A stretch of 51,704 bases of DNA from CALKWS01 sp048594865. Lineage in GTDB: Bacteria; Actinomycetota; Actinomycetes; Actinomycetales; Beutenbergiaceae. This document shows, one piece after another, positions 1-8,400 of the stretch. Location of the stretch: NCBI GenBank assembly GCA_048594865.1, contig JBMDWZ010000144.1, positions 1 through 51,704 on the forward strand, written 5' to 3'. A program made the translations under genes and the position numbers. A model generated the notes under the pieces. The model was not told where the DNA came from. It saw only the letters and a list, made by a program, of their open reading frames with translations, and searched no databases. The number at the start of each line of letters is the position of its first letter. Within the stretch, counting starts at the first letter, position 1.

Positions 1-411
1 AGTCTCACCGGTGGCGATCACGTCGGTCTCCAAGGGCCCGAGTTCCACGACCTCGGTGTCCGAGGGGTCGGCCGACTCGCGAACCCACAAGACGTCGTCG
101 TGTTCGACGCCGAATACGGCGAGGGAGTCTCCGGCTTCCGGCACCCCGATCGCGGGGACCTCGTCGGACGGTTCCTCCGCATCGTCGGTGTCGTCGGCGT
201 CTTCTGTGCCGTTCTCCTCGTCCTCTGTGTCCGCTGTGTCGTCTGTGTCCTGCTCGTCGGTGTCGTCCTCAGCATTGCCGTCCTCGGAGCCGACCGTTTC
301 GGTGCCCGAGTCTTGGTCCGCCTCGCCGTCCTCCGAGGCGCAACTTGCTAGGCCAAGGGCGAGTGCTCCGGCGGCAGCGAGTGCCAATGTTCGATTGCTG
401 GTGCGCAACAT
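1..411 (-). CDS. Partial secreted lipoprotein, copy 1 of a three-member paralogous family
   Basis: The reading frame starts at an ATG at 409-411 and stays open to the window edge, so the C-terminus is missing. A GGAG-type ribosome binding site lies just upstream. The N-terminus is a lipoprotein signal peptide with lipobox LASC (Cys24). A linker of about 50 residues rich in Asp, Glu, Ser and Thr follows. The folded part then begins (GDSLAVFGV, then DDVLWVRESADP), which lines up with the GDELFVFGV and GDMLYVREAAGP segments of the next gene. Signal peptide and 5' leader resemble those of the 470-1330 gene at DNA level, so the two look like a recent tandem duplication. It is probably anchored on the outer face of the membrane. 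Function unknown; the folded region could be a divergent bacterial SH3-like domain. Confidence 0.85.
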   Translation of the reverse strand, partial: MLRTSNRTLALAAAGALALGLASCASEDGEADQDSGTETVGSEDGNAEDDTDEQDTDDTADTEDEENGTEDADDTDDAEEPSDEVPAIGVPEAGDSLAVFGVEHDDVLWVRESADPSDTEVVELGPLETDVIATGET

Positions 412-469
412 TCTTCACTCCGTAAGGGATCGTTGGGTTTGCTTGCAGTGGTGACTGGGTCCTTTGGGG

Positions 470-1330
470 TCAGCTGCACAACCCTTCGTCGCTCACGCCA
501 CGGGTGCACATGTTGATCATGCTCACCGATTCCAGGTTCTGGTCATCGTCGTAGTACAGCGCGTACCGGTACCCGGCAACGGAGGTGTCCTGGACGCCAA
601 CGACATCCACGACGACGTCCGCGTCCAGTCCGATCGCATGGGTCGCGTCGGGGTTGTCGCTCGGGTCGGCGGCCTCATCCCGCACCACCACAACGTCGGC
701 TGTGGGGGTGTCACCTTCGTTGACGAAGGTTTCCATGCCGGCGATGGCCTCCTCGTTTGAGATGCCGTCGAGGTAGTCAAACTCGTCGGTTACATCTTCT
801 TCGGCGCCTTGGTAAACCAGGTAGGTGCCCGCGGACCAGCCTTCGCCCTTCTCGGCGGCGTCTACCTCATACCAGGTGACGCCATCGACGTCCTGCGTCT
901 GCCCGTTGACCTCGTGGCCGCGAGTGTCGGTCAGTGTTCCGAGAGTGTCGGCGTTCGGGCCGGCGGCTTCGCGGACGTACAGCATGTCGCCGGTGTCCAC
1001 GCCGAACACGAACAGCTCATCGCCGGCCTGCGGCCACCCCTCGCCGTCGCCGGATCCACCATCGTCCGCTGACTCATCCTCAGCGTCGGCCTCGGACTCC
1101 GTTGAAGTGGAGTCTTCGACGTCCTCTTCCTCGGTGGCCTCGGACTCCGTGGCCTCGGACTCTGTGGTCTCGGACTCGGCGGCCTCATCGGCCGTCTCAA
1201 CGTCGGTGGCGTTGGTTCCAGCGCCGCCGTCGTTGGCTGATTCACCGTCATCGGACGAGCAACCCGCCAGGCCAAGAGCCAGCGCTCCGGCGGCAGTCAG
1301 TGCAAGAGTTCGATTACTGGTGCTTAACAT
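470..1330 (-). CDS. Secreted lipoprotein with acidic linker and SH3-like region, copy 2
   Basis: 286 residues from the ATG at 1328-1330, preceded by AGGGAG. The frame stays open upstream to 1414, but the signal peptide and ribosome site place the start here. Signal peptide with lipobox LAGC (Cys24), then a linker to about residue 95 made mostly of Asp, Glu, Ser and Thr, including repeated TESE blocks. The next part (GDMLYVREAAG ... GVTWYEVDAAEKGEGW ... YLVY) resembles a divergent SH3b domain. A second segment ends in C-T-R-G-x4-G-L-C-S at the very C-terminus; the two cysteines could form a disulfide. The same tail occurs in the lipoprotein at 2505-3383. It is transcribed divergently from the NYN-domain gene and leads into copy 1 after 58 bases. 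Role unknown; a cell-wall or ligand-binding role is only a guess. Confidence 0.87.
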   Translation of the reverse strand: MLSTSNRTLALTAAGALALGLAGCSSDDGESANDGGAGTNATDVETADEAAESETTESEATESEATEEEDVEDSTSTESEADAEDESADDGGSGDGEGWPQAGDELFVFGVDTGDMLYVREAAGPNADTLGTLTDTRGHEVNGQTQDVDGVTWYEVDAAEKGEGWSAGTYLVYQGAEEDVTDEFDYLDGISNEEAIAGMETFVNEGDTPTADVVVVRDEAADPSDNPDATHAIGLDADVVVDVVGVQDTSVAGYRYALYYDDDQNLESVSMINMCTRGVSDEGLCS

Positions 1331-1440
1331 CGTCAGCTCCCTGTGGGATCGATTTCGTGCTTGCGATGTCCACTTTACGAAAAAATTGCCAAACGTGCAC
1401 CCCGAGATGACCAAACCAGCCGAAAGGAATGCTTTTGACC

Positions 1441-2508
1441 ATGGATAGCGAGGAGAGATTAGCGGTTTTCCTGGATTATGAGAATCTTGCGTTAGGTGTC
1501 CGTGACCTTGGTGGGACTCCCTTTACCTTCCGTCCGATCGCCGACGCGCTCGCCGCTCGTGGCCGGGTGGTGACCAGGCGTGCGTACGCCGACTGGTCGT
1601 TCTTTGAGTCCGACCGTCACGACCTCACGCGTGAGCACATCGAACTCATCGAGATGCCGCAGCATCAGGGGGCATCGCGCAAGAACGCCGCCGACATCAA
1701 GATGGTCGTTGACGCCGTGGAGATGGCGTTCGAGCGTGACTACATCTCCACCTTCGTCATCTGCACCGGCGACAGCGACTTTTCCCCGCTGGTGCACAAG
1801 CTGCGGGAGTTAAACAAGCGCGTGATCGGGATCGGAGTGGCGAACTCCACCTCCAGGTTGCTGCCGGCCGCCTGCGATGAGTTCCTCTTCTATGACTCAC
1901 TTGAGGGCGTCGAGGTGCCGAGCCGTTCAACCACGACCCGGCGGCGGTCAAACGCCGCACATGCCGCCGAAAGCGATGGCCAGGGCCAGGAGCAGTCGGC
2001 GAGCGCCGACCGGGCTAGTGCCGCGCCACTAGATCCCGATCGGGAACTGCAGGTGTTGGTGGCTCAAACCCTGGCAGACCTCAATGCCTCCGGCGCGCGC
2101 GTCACGGCCTCGCTGCTCAAGCGCACGCTGCTGCGCAAAGACCCCACCTTCAACGAATCCGACTACGGCTTTCGATCCTTCGGTGAATGCCTGCGCCACC
2201 TGCAGGGGCGCGGGGTGGTGGAGCTGGAGGAAGGTCCGGCCGCGGGTGACCCCGAGGTGTCGCTTCCCGAACGCGGTGAACGCGAGGCGGCATTCGCCGT
2301 CGTCGCGGATTTGGTGGCCGCATCGAGTGACCCGGTGCCGCTCTCGGGCTTTAAGGACCAGATCCGCAAGGAGTCCCCGCAGTTCTCCGAGAAGCCCCTG
2401 GGCTATCGCAACTTCCTGCAGTTTGCCCGCGCGGCCCACGCCGGAGGCTTCGTCAACCTGAGTTGGGATCCCGAATCCGAGGACTATCTGCTCACCCCTG
2501 CGGACTAG
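1441..2508 (+). CDS. NYN (PIN-like) ribonuclease-domain protein with two OST-HTH/LOTUS domains
   Basis: 355 residues. Residues 1-160 form an NYN domain of the LabA/DUF88 type: FLDYEN with an acidic residue at Asp12, KNAADIKMVVD, and CTGDSDFSPLV, supplying the acidic metal-binding cluster expected of a PIN-like RNase. A hydrophilic, Arg/Ser-rich linker follows. Two LOTUS (OST-HTH) modules come next (about 215-265, GFRSFGECLRHL; about 290-345, GYRNFLQFARAA), folds known to bind RNA. This layout is widespread in bacteria and suggests RNA cleavage or surveillance; substrates are unknown. An ATG at 1429 is also in frame, but AAAGGA sits directly against it, so the ATG at 1441 is preferred. The gene diverges from the 470-1330 lipoprotein. 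Its stop shares the palindrome CTAG with the convergent gene's stop. Confidence 0.9.
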   Translation: MDSEERLAVFLDYENLALGVRDLGGTPFTFRPIADALAARGRVVTRRAYADWSFFESDRHDLTREHIELIEMPQHQGASRKNAADIKMVVDAVEMAFERDYISTFVICTGDSDFSPLVHKLRELNKRVIGIGVANSTSRLLPAACDEFLFYDSLEGVEVPSRSTTTRRRSNAAHAAESDGQGQEQSASADRASAAPLDPDRELQVLVAQTLADLNASGARVTASLLKRTLLRKDPTFNESDYGFRSFGECLRHLQGRGVVELEEGPAAGDPEVSLPERGEREAAFAVVADLVAASSDPVPLSGFKDQIRKESPQFSEKPLGYRNFLQFARAAHAGGFVNLSWDPESEDYLLTPAD

Positions 2509-3383
2509 GTGCACAGTCCTTGGGTTTCGCCGCGACCGCAGATCTGCGTGGACTCTGCGGAGTGCAGGCGAACCCCATCGCCCTGCGGCTGCAGGAACAG
2601 CCGCAACCGTTCACCTCGTTGGGAGTCGTCGGGGTAACCGAGCACGTCGACGGTGTATTCGTGCAGGTCCCCGTCGGTGTTGGAGTCGATGATCACCCAT
2701 GTGACCTCGGGTCCGCCCTCACCGGTGATGTCTGCGGTCGCCTCGCCCACCAAAGAGCGGATGAGCTCGGTGGGGTCGGTGGTCGGTGGCACGTCCTGGA
2801 AATCGCCAGTGCGGTCGGTGCTCAGCCCGAGGTAGCCCAGGTACACGGTGTTGACCCAGCCGTAGCCCTCGCTCAACTCCAGTTCGGCCCATTGGCCGTG
2901 GGTGACCGAGCGCTCGCGGCCGGCGAGGGTTGCGGTGACGGTGGGCCCAAGGCGGTGCACTTCACCGGATGTTGCGTCCGGGACCTCGCGGACGAAGAGC
3001 ACGTCGCCCTCCTCGACGCCCACGACGTTGACGTCGATGCCCTCCTCGGAGAAGAACATCGGGGAGTCTTCCCCTTCTAGATCATCGGCGTCGATGCGAT
3101 CGGAGCCGTCGGTTTCCTCGGCCGGCTCGGTGTCCGCAGATCCGGTGTCCTCATCGTCACCGGTGTCCGGCGCGTCCCCGGAATCATCGGACTCTGCGGA
3201 CTCATCGGACCCGCCAGACTCGCCGGAACCTGAGTCATCGGTCTCGTCTGGGTCGCTGGTCTCCTCGCTCGTGGTGGAATCGTCGGGCTCTTGCGGTTCC
3301 GATGAGTCCTGGCATGCCGCAAGGGCCAGGGCGCTGGCAAGGGCGAGTGCCGTCAGTGTCCGGGTGCGGGTGTGGCTGCGCAT
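2505..3383 (-). CDS. Secreted lipoprotein, third member of the acidic-linker family
   Basis: 292 residues from an ATG preceded by AGAGGAA. Signal peptide with lipobox LAAC (Cys24), then about 75 residues dominated by Asp, Glu, Ser, Thr and Gly. The folded part contains GDVLFVREVPD, a Trp-Ala-Glu-Leu strand and GYGWVNTVYLGYLG, matching the SH3-like region of the 470-1330 protein. The C-terminus is C-G-R-G-x4-G-L-C-T, the same double-cysteine tail. Overall it is clearly more diverged than the other two. It is probably the last gene of a minus-strand unit, 19 bases after the HAD hydrolase that follows the AI-2E-type transporter. It converges on the NYN gene, sharing four bases at the stop codons. 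Membrane-anchored and exported; function unknown. Confidence 0.87.
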   Translation of the reverse strand: MRSHTRTRTLTALALASALALAACQDSSEPQEPDDSTTSEETSDPDETDDSGSGESGGSDESAESDDSGDAPDTGDDEDTGSADTEPAEETDGSDRIDADDLEGEDSPMFFSEEGIDVNVVGVEEGDVLFVREVPDATSGEVHRLGPTVTATLAGRERSVTHGQWAELELSEGYGWVNTVYLGYLGLSTDRTGDFQDVPPTTDPTELIRSLVGEATADITGEGGPEVTWVIIDSNTDGDLHEYTVDVLGYPDDSQRGERLRLFLQPQGDGVRLHSAESTQICGRGETQGLCT

Positions 3384-3402
3384 CGATTCCTCTTCCGTTG
3401 GG

Positions 3403-4008
3403 TCACCAGGTCACGCCGTGTTTGGTGAGTTGGTCGCGAAGGCTGTCTAGGCCCTCATCGTGGGTCCATACAAACGCTCGCAGGCCGGCGTCATGGGCAC
3501 CGGCCACGTTGGCCGGCATGTCGTCGATAAACAGGATGTGCTCCGCCGGCGCCCCGATGCGCTGAGCTGCACGGCCGAAGAACTCCAGGCTCGGCTTTGC
3601 GGCCCCGAGTTCGCAGGAGTAGTTGTTGGTATCGAACAGCGCCTGATAGCCCAGGGCCTCGCGCATGTAGTTGGCGCGGTGTTGCTCCTGATTGGTACCC
3701 AAATGCACCCCGTAACCCGCGGCGCGAACCGCGGCGACGACGTCGAGCACGTGCTGGTGAACCTCGATGGTGCGCCAGACATCGTCGAAGATCACCTCCA
3801 CGGGTGTCTGCACACCGAACTCCCGCAGGTTCTTCGCCAGGTGAGCGAGGTAGTCGCCCTGCCCCGCGAGCATCGGGAGTTCTTCGTTCCAGGTGTAGTG
3901 CATGAACTCTCGTGCGCGGTCGCCCAGGTGTGGCCTCATCGCTTGGTACCACCCGCCGGGCAGGTGCTGCAGCACCCCGTCGGCGTCGAACAAGACGTGG
4001 GTGATCAC
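3403..4008 (-). CDS. HAD-superfamily hydrolase (HAD-IA type)
   Basis: 201 residues from a GTG start that overlaps the upstream stop codon by four bases (GTGA), so translation is probably coupled to the AI-2E-type gene. Motif I is FDADGV near the N-terminus (nucleophile Asp8, general acid Asp10), motif II is the Thr in LGTNQ, motif III the Lys in AAKPSLEFF and motif IV FIDDMPANV. The helical cap sits between motifs I and II, the usual C1 cap of haloacid-dehalogenase, phosphoglycolate and sugar-phosphate phosphatases. It is most likely a cytoplasmic phosphatase for a small phosphorylated metabolite. The substrate cannot be read from sequence, and the neighbours do not fix it. Confidence 0.88.
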   Translation of the reverse strand: MITHVLFDADGVLQHLPGGWYQAMRPHLGDRAREFMHYTWNEELPMLAGQGDYLAHLAKNLREFGVQTPVEVIFDDVWRTIEVHQHVLDVVAAVRAAGYGVHLGTNQEQHRANYMREALGYQALFDTNNYSCELGAAKPSLEFFGRAAQRIGAPAEHILFIDDMPANVAGAHDAGLRAFVWTHDEGLDSLRDQLTKHGVTW

Positions 4009-5153
4009 GCGGGTTCGCCCTGCGGTGCTGGACCCACACCGGCCGCGTCCGAAGAATCCTCTGGTGGCGACTCGAAGTCGGGGGAGTCTGGATCGGGGGC
4101 GTCGTGGTCCGGTGGCTCCTCACCCGTGCGGAGGCGGCCCATGATCTTCAGCGCGCTGGCGAAGATGGGAGTGGAAAGGGCCGCCCCCAGAAGCCCGAAC
4201 AAGGCGCCGCCGGCGATGGTGGTGCCCAGGATCAAGATGGGGTGCAACTTCAGCGCGCCCTGAGTCATGAACGTTTGAATGATGGTCTGCACGCCATTTT
4301 GAGCAGCCAGCACGATGACCAAGATGATGAGCGCGTCAGCGATACCGCCGGATCCCAGTGCGATGAGCACCGCGAAGGACCCGGACACGATCGCCCCGAG
4401 GAACGGGATGTAGGACGTGACCATCGTGACCACCGCGATCGGGAAGGCCAACGGCAGGCCCATCAACCACACGCTGGTTCCCACGATGAGCGATGAGACC
4501 AGGTTGGAGGCAGTGAGAGCCAGGAAGTACCGGCGCATCGCCCAGGTCGCGTCGCCGATGATGCCGGCGCCCATGGGCTGGGAGACTCCCAGGTGTCGGG
4601 AGATCCAGTCGACCAGGAAGCTCCAGTCCGCGAGGATGAAGTAGAGCAGGAACAAGCCCACGAATACGGCAAGTGCCAGGGCCGCCGTGCCGGAGAAGAC
4701 ACTGCCCAACTGTGCTCCGATGCCGGAGAGCAGCGAGTTACCCACGTCCTGCAGGCCGCTTTGGGGGTCGCCCAGTGTCGCGATCTCCAGCCCCCACTCC
4801 GAGGCCTGCGCCTGCAGCGCGGTCAACCCGACGGTGACCTGTCGCCAGATCTCTGAGGCCTGTTCGATGACGCCACGCACGGTGATGGCGATCGTTCCCA
4901 CCGCGATCGCCAATAACCCCAGGAGTACCAGCAACGCGGCGAGTTGCCGGGGCATGAATTTGCCGAACCATTGGCATAACGGGGCGAATAGCGCGCCGAC
5001 CACCGCCGCCACCACCAGCGGCAGGACGAGGGCCGAAATGAGGGATGACCCGAGGTAAATGGCGGTCAGCGCAAGTGCGATGCCCACCATGTACCACGCT
5101 CGCCGACCCCAGATGGCGAGCGCCGAACGCTCCCGGACTCCGGTCAATTCCAT
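4005..5153 (-). CDS. AI-2E family transporter (PerM/UPF0118 family membrane protein)
   Basis: 382 residues, polytopic. Hydrophobic stretches near residues 15-60 and 65-90 precede a long amphipathic extracytoplasmic region, and a block of helices fills residues 150-350, the layout of the AI-2E exporter family (PF01594). Motifs include LPLVVAAVVGALFAPL near the N-terminus and VTSYIPFLGAIVSGSFAVLIAL, typical of the family. The last 40 residues are hydrophilic and acidic (DAPDPDSPDFESPPED). A TTG at 5162 is in frame, but GGTAGG lies directly upstream of it and nine bases before the ATG at 5151-5153, so the ATG is preferred. Members have been linked to autoinducer-2, auxin or Na+/H+ transport; the substrate here is unknown. 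First gene of a probable unit with the HAD hydrolase and the third lipoprotein. Confidence 0.88.
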   Translation of the reverse strand: MELTGVRERSALAIWGRRAWYMVGIALALTAIYLGSSLISALVLPLVVAAVVGALFAPLCQWFGKFMPRQLAALLVLLGLLAIAVGTIAITVRGVIEQASEIWRQVTVGLTALQAQASEWGLEIATLGDPQSGLQDVGNSLLSGIGAQLGSVFSGTAALALAVFVGLFLLYFILADWSFLVDWISRHLGVSQPMGAGIIGDATWAMRRYFLALTASNLVSSLIVGTSVWLMGLPLAFPIAVVTMVTSYIPFLGAIVSGSFAVLIALGSGGIADALIILVIVLAAQNGVQTIIQTFMTQGALKLHPILILGTTIAGGALFGLLGAALSTPIFASALKIMGRLRTGEEPPDHDAPDPDSPDFESPPEDSSDAAGVGPAPQGEPA

Positions 5154-5200
5154 GTCCGACAACCTACCGCGAGGAAAAGCACATGAATCGATGCCAACAC

Positions 5201-5215
5201 CTCACCCCGGGTGAG
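5201..5215. promoter_or_regulatory. Short palindrome next to the probable ileS promoter
   Basis: CTCACCC-C-GGGTGAG is a perfect seven-base inverted repeat. A plausible -10 hexamer, TAAGAT, follows at 5219-5224, which would start the transcript near 5231, just before the T-box Stem I. I see no good -35 box. The palindrome could be an operator or merely fortuitous. Confidence 0.3.
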
Positions 5216-5234
5216 CAGTAAGATGGTCCCTTGA

Positions 5235-5440
5235 GGCAGTGACCCGGCCATCACCGGTGAGCCTTCCGGAAGAACGGACGACCGCGGGTGCGGGCGACTC
5301 ATTAGAACCGGACGGGAAGGCCCGACACAGCCGAACTTGAGTGGTCGCGGATCCGAACGGTTCTGGGGCAAACGAGGTGGTACCGCGGGAATTCCTCAAT
5401 CAGCAGGGACTCCCGTCCTCGGGCAGGCAAGCACCGTCGA
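5235..5440 (+). promoter_or_regulatory. T-box riboswitch, isoleucine-specific, translational type, for ileS
   Basis: The conserved T-box sequence AGGTGGTACCGCGG is at 5375-5388. About 125 bases upstream, CCGG-CCATCA-CCGG (5243-5256) forms a short hairpin whose terminal loop contains ATC (5250-5252), an isoleucine codon. Having the specifier in the terminal loop of a very short Stem I matches the ultrashort Stem I ileS T-boxes known from Actinobacteria, including the structurally studied Nocardia farcinica element. After the T-box a small hairpin CCCG-TCCT-CGGG (5413-5424) carries an anti-Shine-Dalgarno TCCT that could pair with AAAGGA at 5442-5447. No U-tract follows, so control is most likely at translation initiation. 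Exact outer limits are approximate. Confidence 0.9.
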
Positions 5441-5452
5441 CAAAGGACCACC

Positions 5453-8400
5453 ATGGCGCACAACGCCGACCATTACCCCCGGCACACCGACACCACCGGC
5501 GTTCCGGCCTCACCCGACCTCCCGGCACTGGAGCGCGAGGTGTTGGCCTACTGGGAAACCGACGGCACCTTCCAAGCCTCCATCGATCAGCGCCCGGTTG
5601 GGGAGCACGGCGCCGATGAATACGTCTTCTACGACGGCCCGCCCTTTGCCATCGGGCTTCCGCACTACGGCCACCTGCTGACCGGTTACGCCAAGGATGT
5701 GGTGCCGCGCTACCAGACCATGCGCGGCAAGCGCGTGGAGCGCCGCTTCGGGTGGGACACCCACGGTCTGCCCGCTGAGCTTGAAGCGATGGACCAACTC
5801 GGCATCAAAACCAAAGACGAGATCCTGTCGATGGGGATCGAGACCTTCAACGACGCCGCGCGCGCCTCGGTGATGAAGTACACCGACGAGTGGCGCGAAT
5901 ACGTCACCCGCCAGGCCCGGTGGGTCGACTTCGATAATGACTACAAGACCCTCAACCCGAACTACATGGAGTCGGTGCTGTGGGCTTTCAAGGAGCTGTA
6001 CAACAAGGGCCTGGTCTACGAAGGCTTCCGGGTCCTGCCGTACTGCTGGAACGACCAGACCCCGCTGTCCAACCACGAACTGCGGATGGATGAGGACGTC
6101 TACCAATCCCGCCAGGACCCCTCGGTCACGGCGGGGTACCGGCTGGAGACCGGCGAGCTCGCGCTGATCTGGACCACCACCCCGTGGACGATGCCGTCCA
6201 ACCTGCTCGTCGTCGTCGGGCAAGACATCGACTACGTCGTGGTGGAGTCGGAGTTCACCGGCACCACCGAGCGCTACATCCTGGCCGACGAGCGTTTAGA
6301 CGCTTATGCCCGGGAGCTAGCCGATGGTGACGTCGAGGCGCTGCGGAGCCGGATCGTGCAACGCCTCAAGGGCTCAGACCTGGTGGGCCGGTCCTACACC
6401 CCACCGTTCTCTTACTACGTGGGCCACGAGAACGCCCACCGGATCGTGGCCGACGATTACGTCACCACCACTGACGGAACCGGCTTGGTCCACAACGCCG
6501 GAGCCTTCGGTGAAGAAGACAAGCGCACCACCGATCGCGAGAACATCGCCGTGGTGCGCCCCGTGGGCCCCGATGGTGCTTTCACCGCCCCGGTCAACGA
6601 GTACGCCGGAATGCTGGTGTTCGACGCCAACTCCCACATCCTCGATCACCTCAAGGCGGCCACCAAGGGGCAGGGTGACAGCGGTTCGGTCACCCCTGGC
6701 ACGGTGCTGGTGCGACGCGAAACCTATGATCACAACTACCCGCACTGCTGGCGCTGCAAGTCCCCGCTGATCTACATGGGGGTCTCCTCGTGGTTTGTGG
6801 AGGTGACGAAGTTCAAGGACCGGATGGTGGAACTGAACTCCGAGATCACCTGGGTGCCCGATCACATCCAGCAGGGACAGTTCGGAAAGTGGCTGGAAAA
6901 CGCCCGCGACTGGTCGATCTCCCGCAACCGGTTCTGGGGCAGTCCCATCCCGGTGTGGCGCAGCGACGACCCGGCCTACCCCCGGATCGATGTGTACGGC
7001 AGCTTCGAGGAAATCGAGGCCGACTTTGGCGTGCTGCCGCGTAACTCCGCCGGAGAAGTGGACCTGCACCGGCCGTTCATCGATGAACTGACCCGGCCCA
7101 ACCCCGATGACCCCACGGGCGCCTCCACGATGCGCCGGGTGGAAGACGTGCTGGACGTCTGGTTCGACTCCGGGGCGATGAGCTTCGCCCAAGTGCACTA
7201 TCCGTTTGAGAACGCCGACTGGTTCGAACACCACTTCCCGGCGGACTTCATCGTGGAGTACATCGGTCAGACCCGCGGCTGGTTCTACACGCTGCACATC
7301 CTGGCCACCGCACTGTTCGACCGGCCCGCGTTCTCCACGTGCATCTGCCACGGCATCATCCTGGGCAATGACGGGTACAAGGCGTCCAAGTCGCGGCGCA
7401 ACGATCCCGACGTCAACGAGTCCTTCGATACCTCCGGCTCCGATGCGGTGCGCTGGTTCCTCATGTCCGCACCGATCCTGCGTGGCGGGAACCTCGTGGT
7501 CAGCGAGGAGGGTATCCGCGATGCGGTGCGCACCGTGCTGCTGCCGCTGTGGAGCACCTGGTACTTCTTCACCCTGTACGCCGGTGCCGCGAACGAGGGC
7601 GCAGGGTACCTGGCCAAGAGCGTCACGCAGGAGCGGGCTGCGAGCCTGCCGGAGATGGACCGTTACCTGCTTGCGCGCACCCGGTCATTGGTGAGCGAGG
7701 TGACCGCGGCGATGGACACCTATGACATCCCCGGTGCCACCGCGCTGATCCGCGACCACCTGGACGTGCTCACCAACTGGTACGTGCGCACCCAACGGGA
7801 CCGGTTCTGGGACGAGGATCGCGATGCGTTCGACACCCTGTACACCAGCCTGGAGGTCCTGCTGCGGGTGATGGCGCCGCTCGCGCCGATGGTCACCGAG
7901 GAGATCTGGCGCGGCTTGACCGGCGGGCGCAGCGTGCACCTGGTCGATTGGCCGGCTTCTGACGCAGACACCGGACTGGTGCCGAGCGATGACCTGGTCA
8001 CTGCCATGGACACCACCCGTGAGGTGGTCTCGGTGGCCCACGGGTTGCGTAAGGCCAACCAACTGCGGGTCCGCCAGCCGCTGCGCACGGTCTCGGTCGC
8101 AACTGCCGACCCTGCTGCCCTGGAACCCTTCACCGGTCTCATCGCCGAGGAGCTCAACGTCAAGGAGGTCGACCTGCTCGACGCCGGTGACGAAGCGGCC
8201 GCGCGATTTGGTGTCGTCACCCGGTTGAGCGTGAACGCCCGCGCCGCCGGGCCGCGACTCGGCAAGGACGTCCAAGGCGCCATCAAGGCCGCCCGCGCCG
8301 ATGACTGGACCGAGACCGATGGCGTCGTGGTCACCGGCGGCATCGAATTGCACGACGGCGAGTATGAGATCCGTACCGAAGTGTCCTCCGATGCCGGGGA

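Noticed and set aside
1..454. Plus-strand open frames at the left edge (11-454 and 100-351)
   Set aside because: Antisense to a lipoprotein with a good signal peptide, lipobox and ribosome site on the minus strand.
5201..5215. Intrinsic terminator of the upstream region
   Set aside because: A one-base loop and no T-run; both flanking genes point away from it, so there is nothing to terminate.
6374..7351. 325-codon minus-strand open frame
   Set aside because: Shadow of ileS with no ribosome site or family match.
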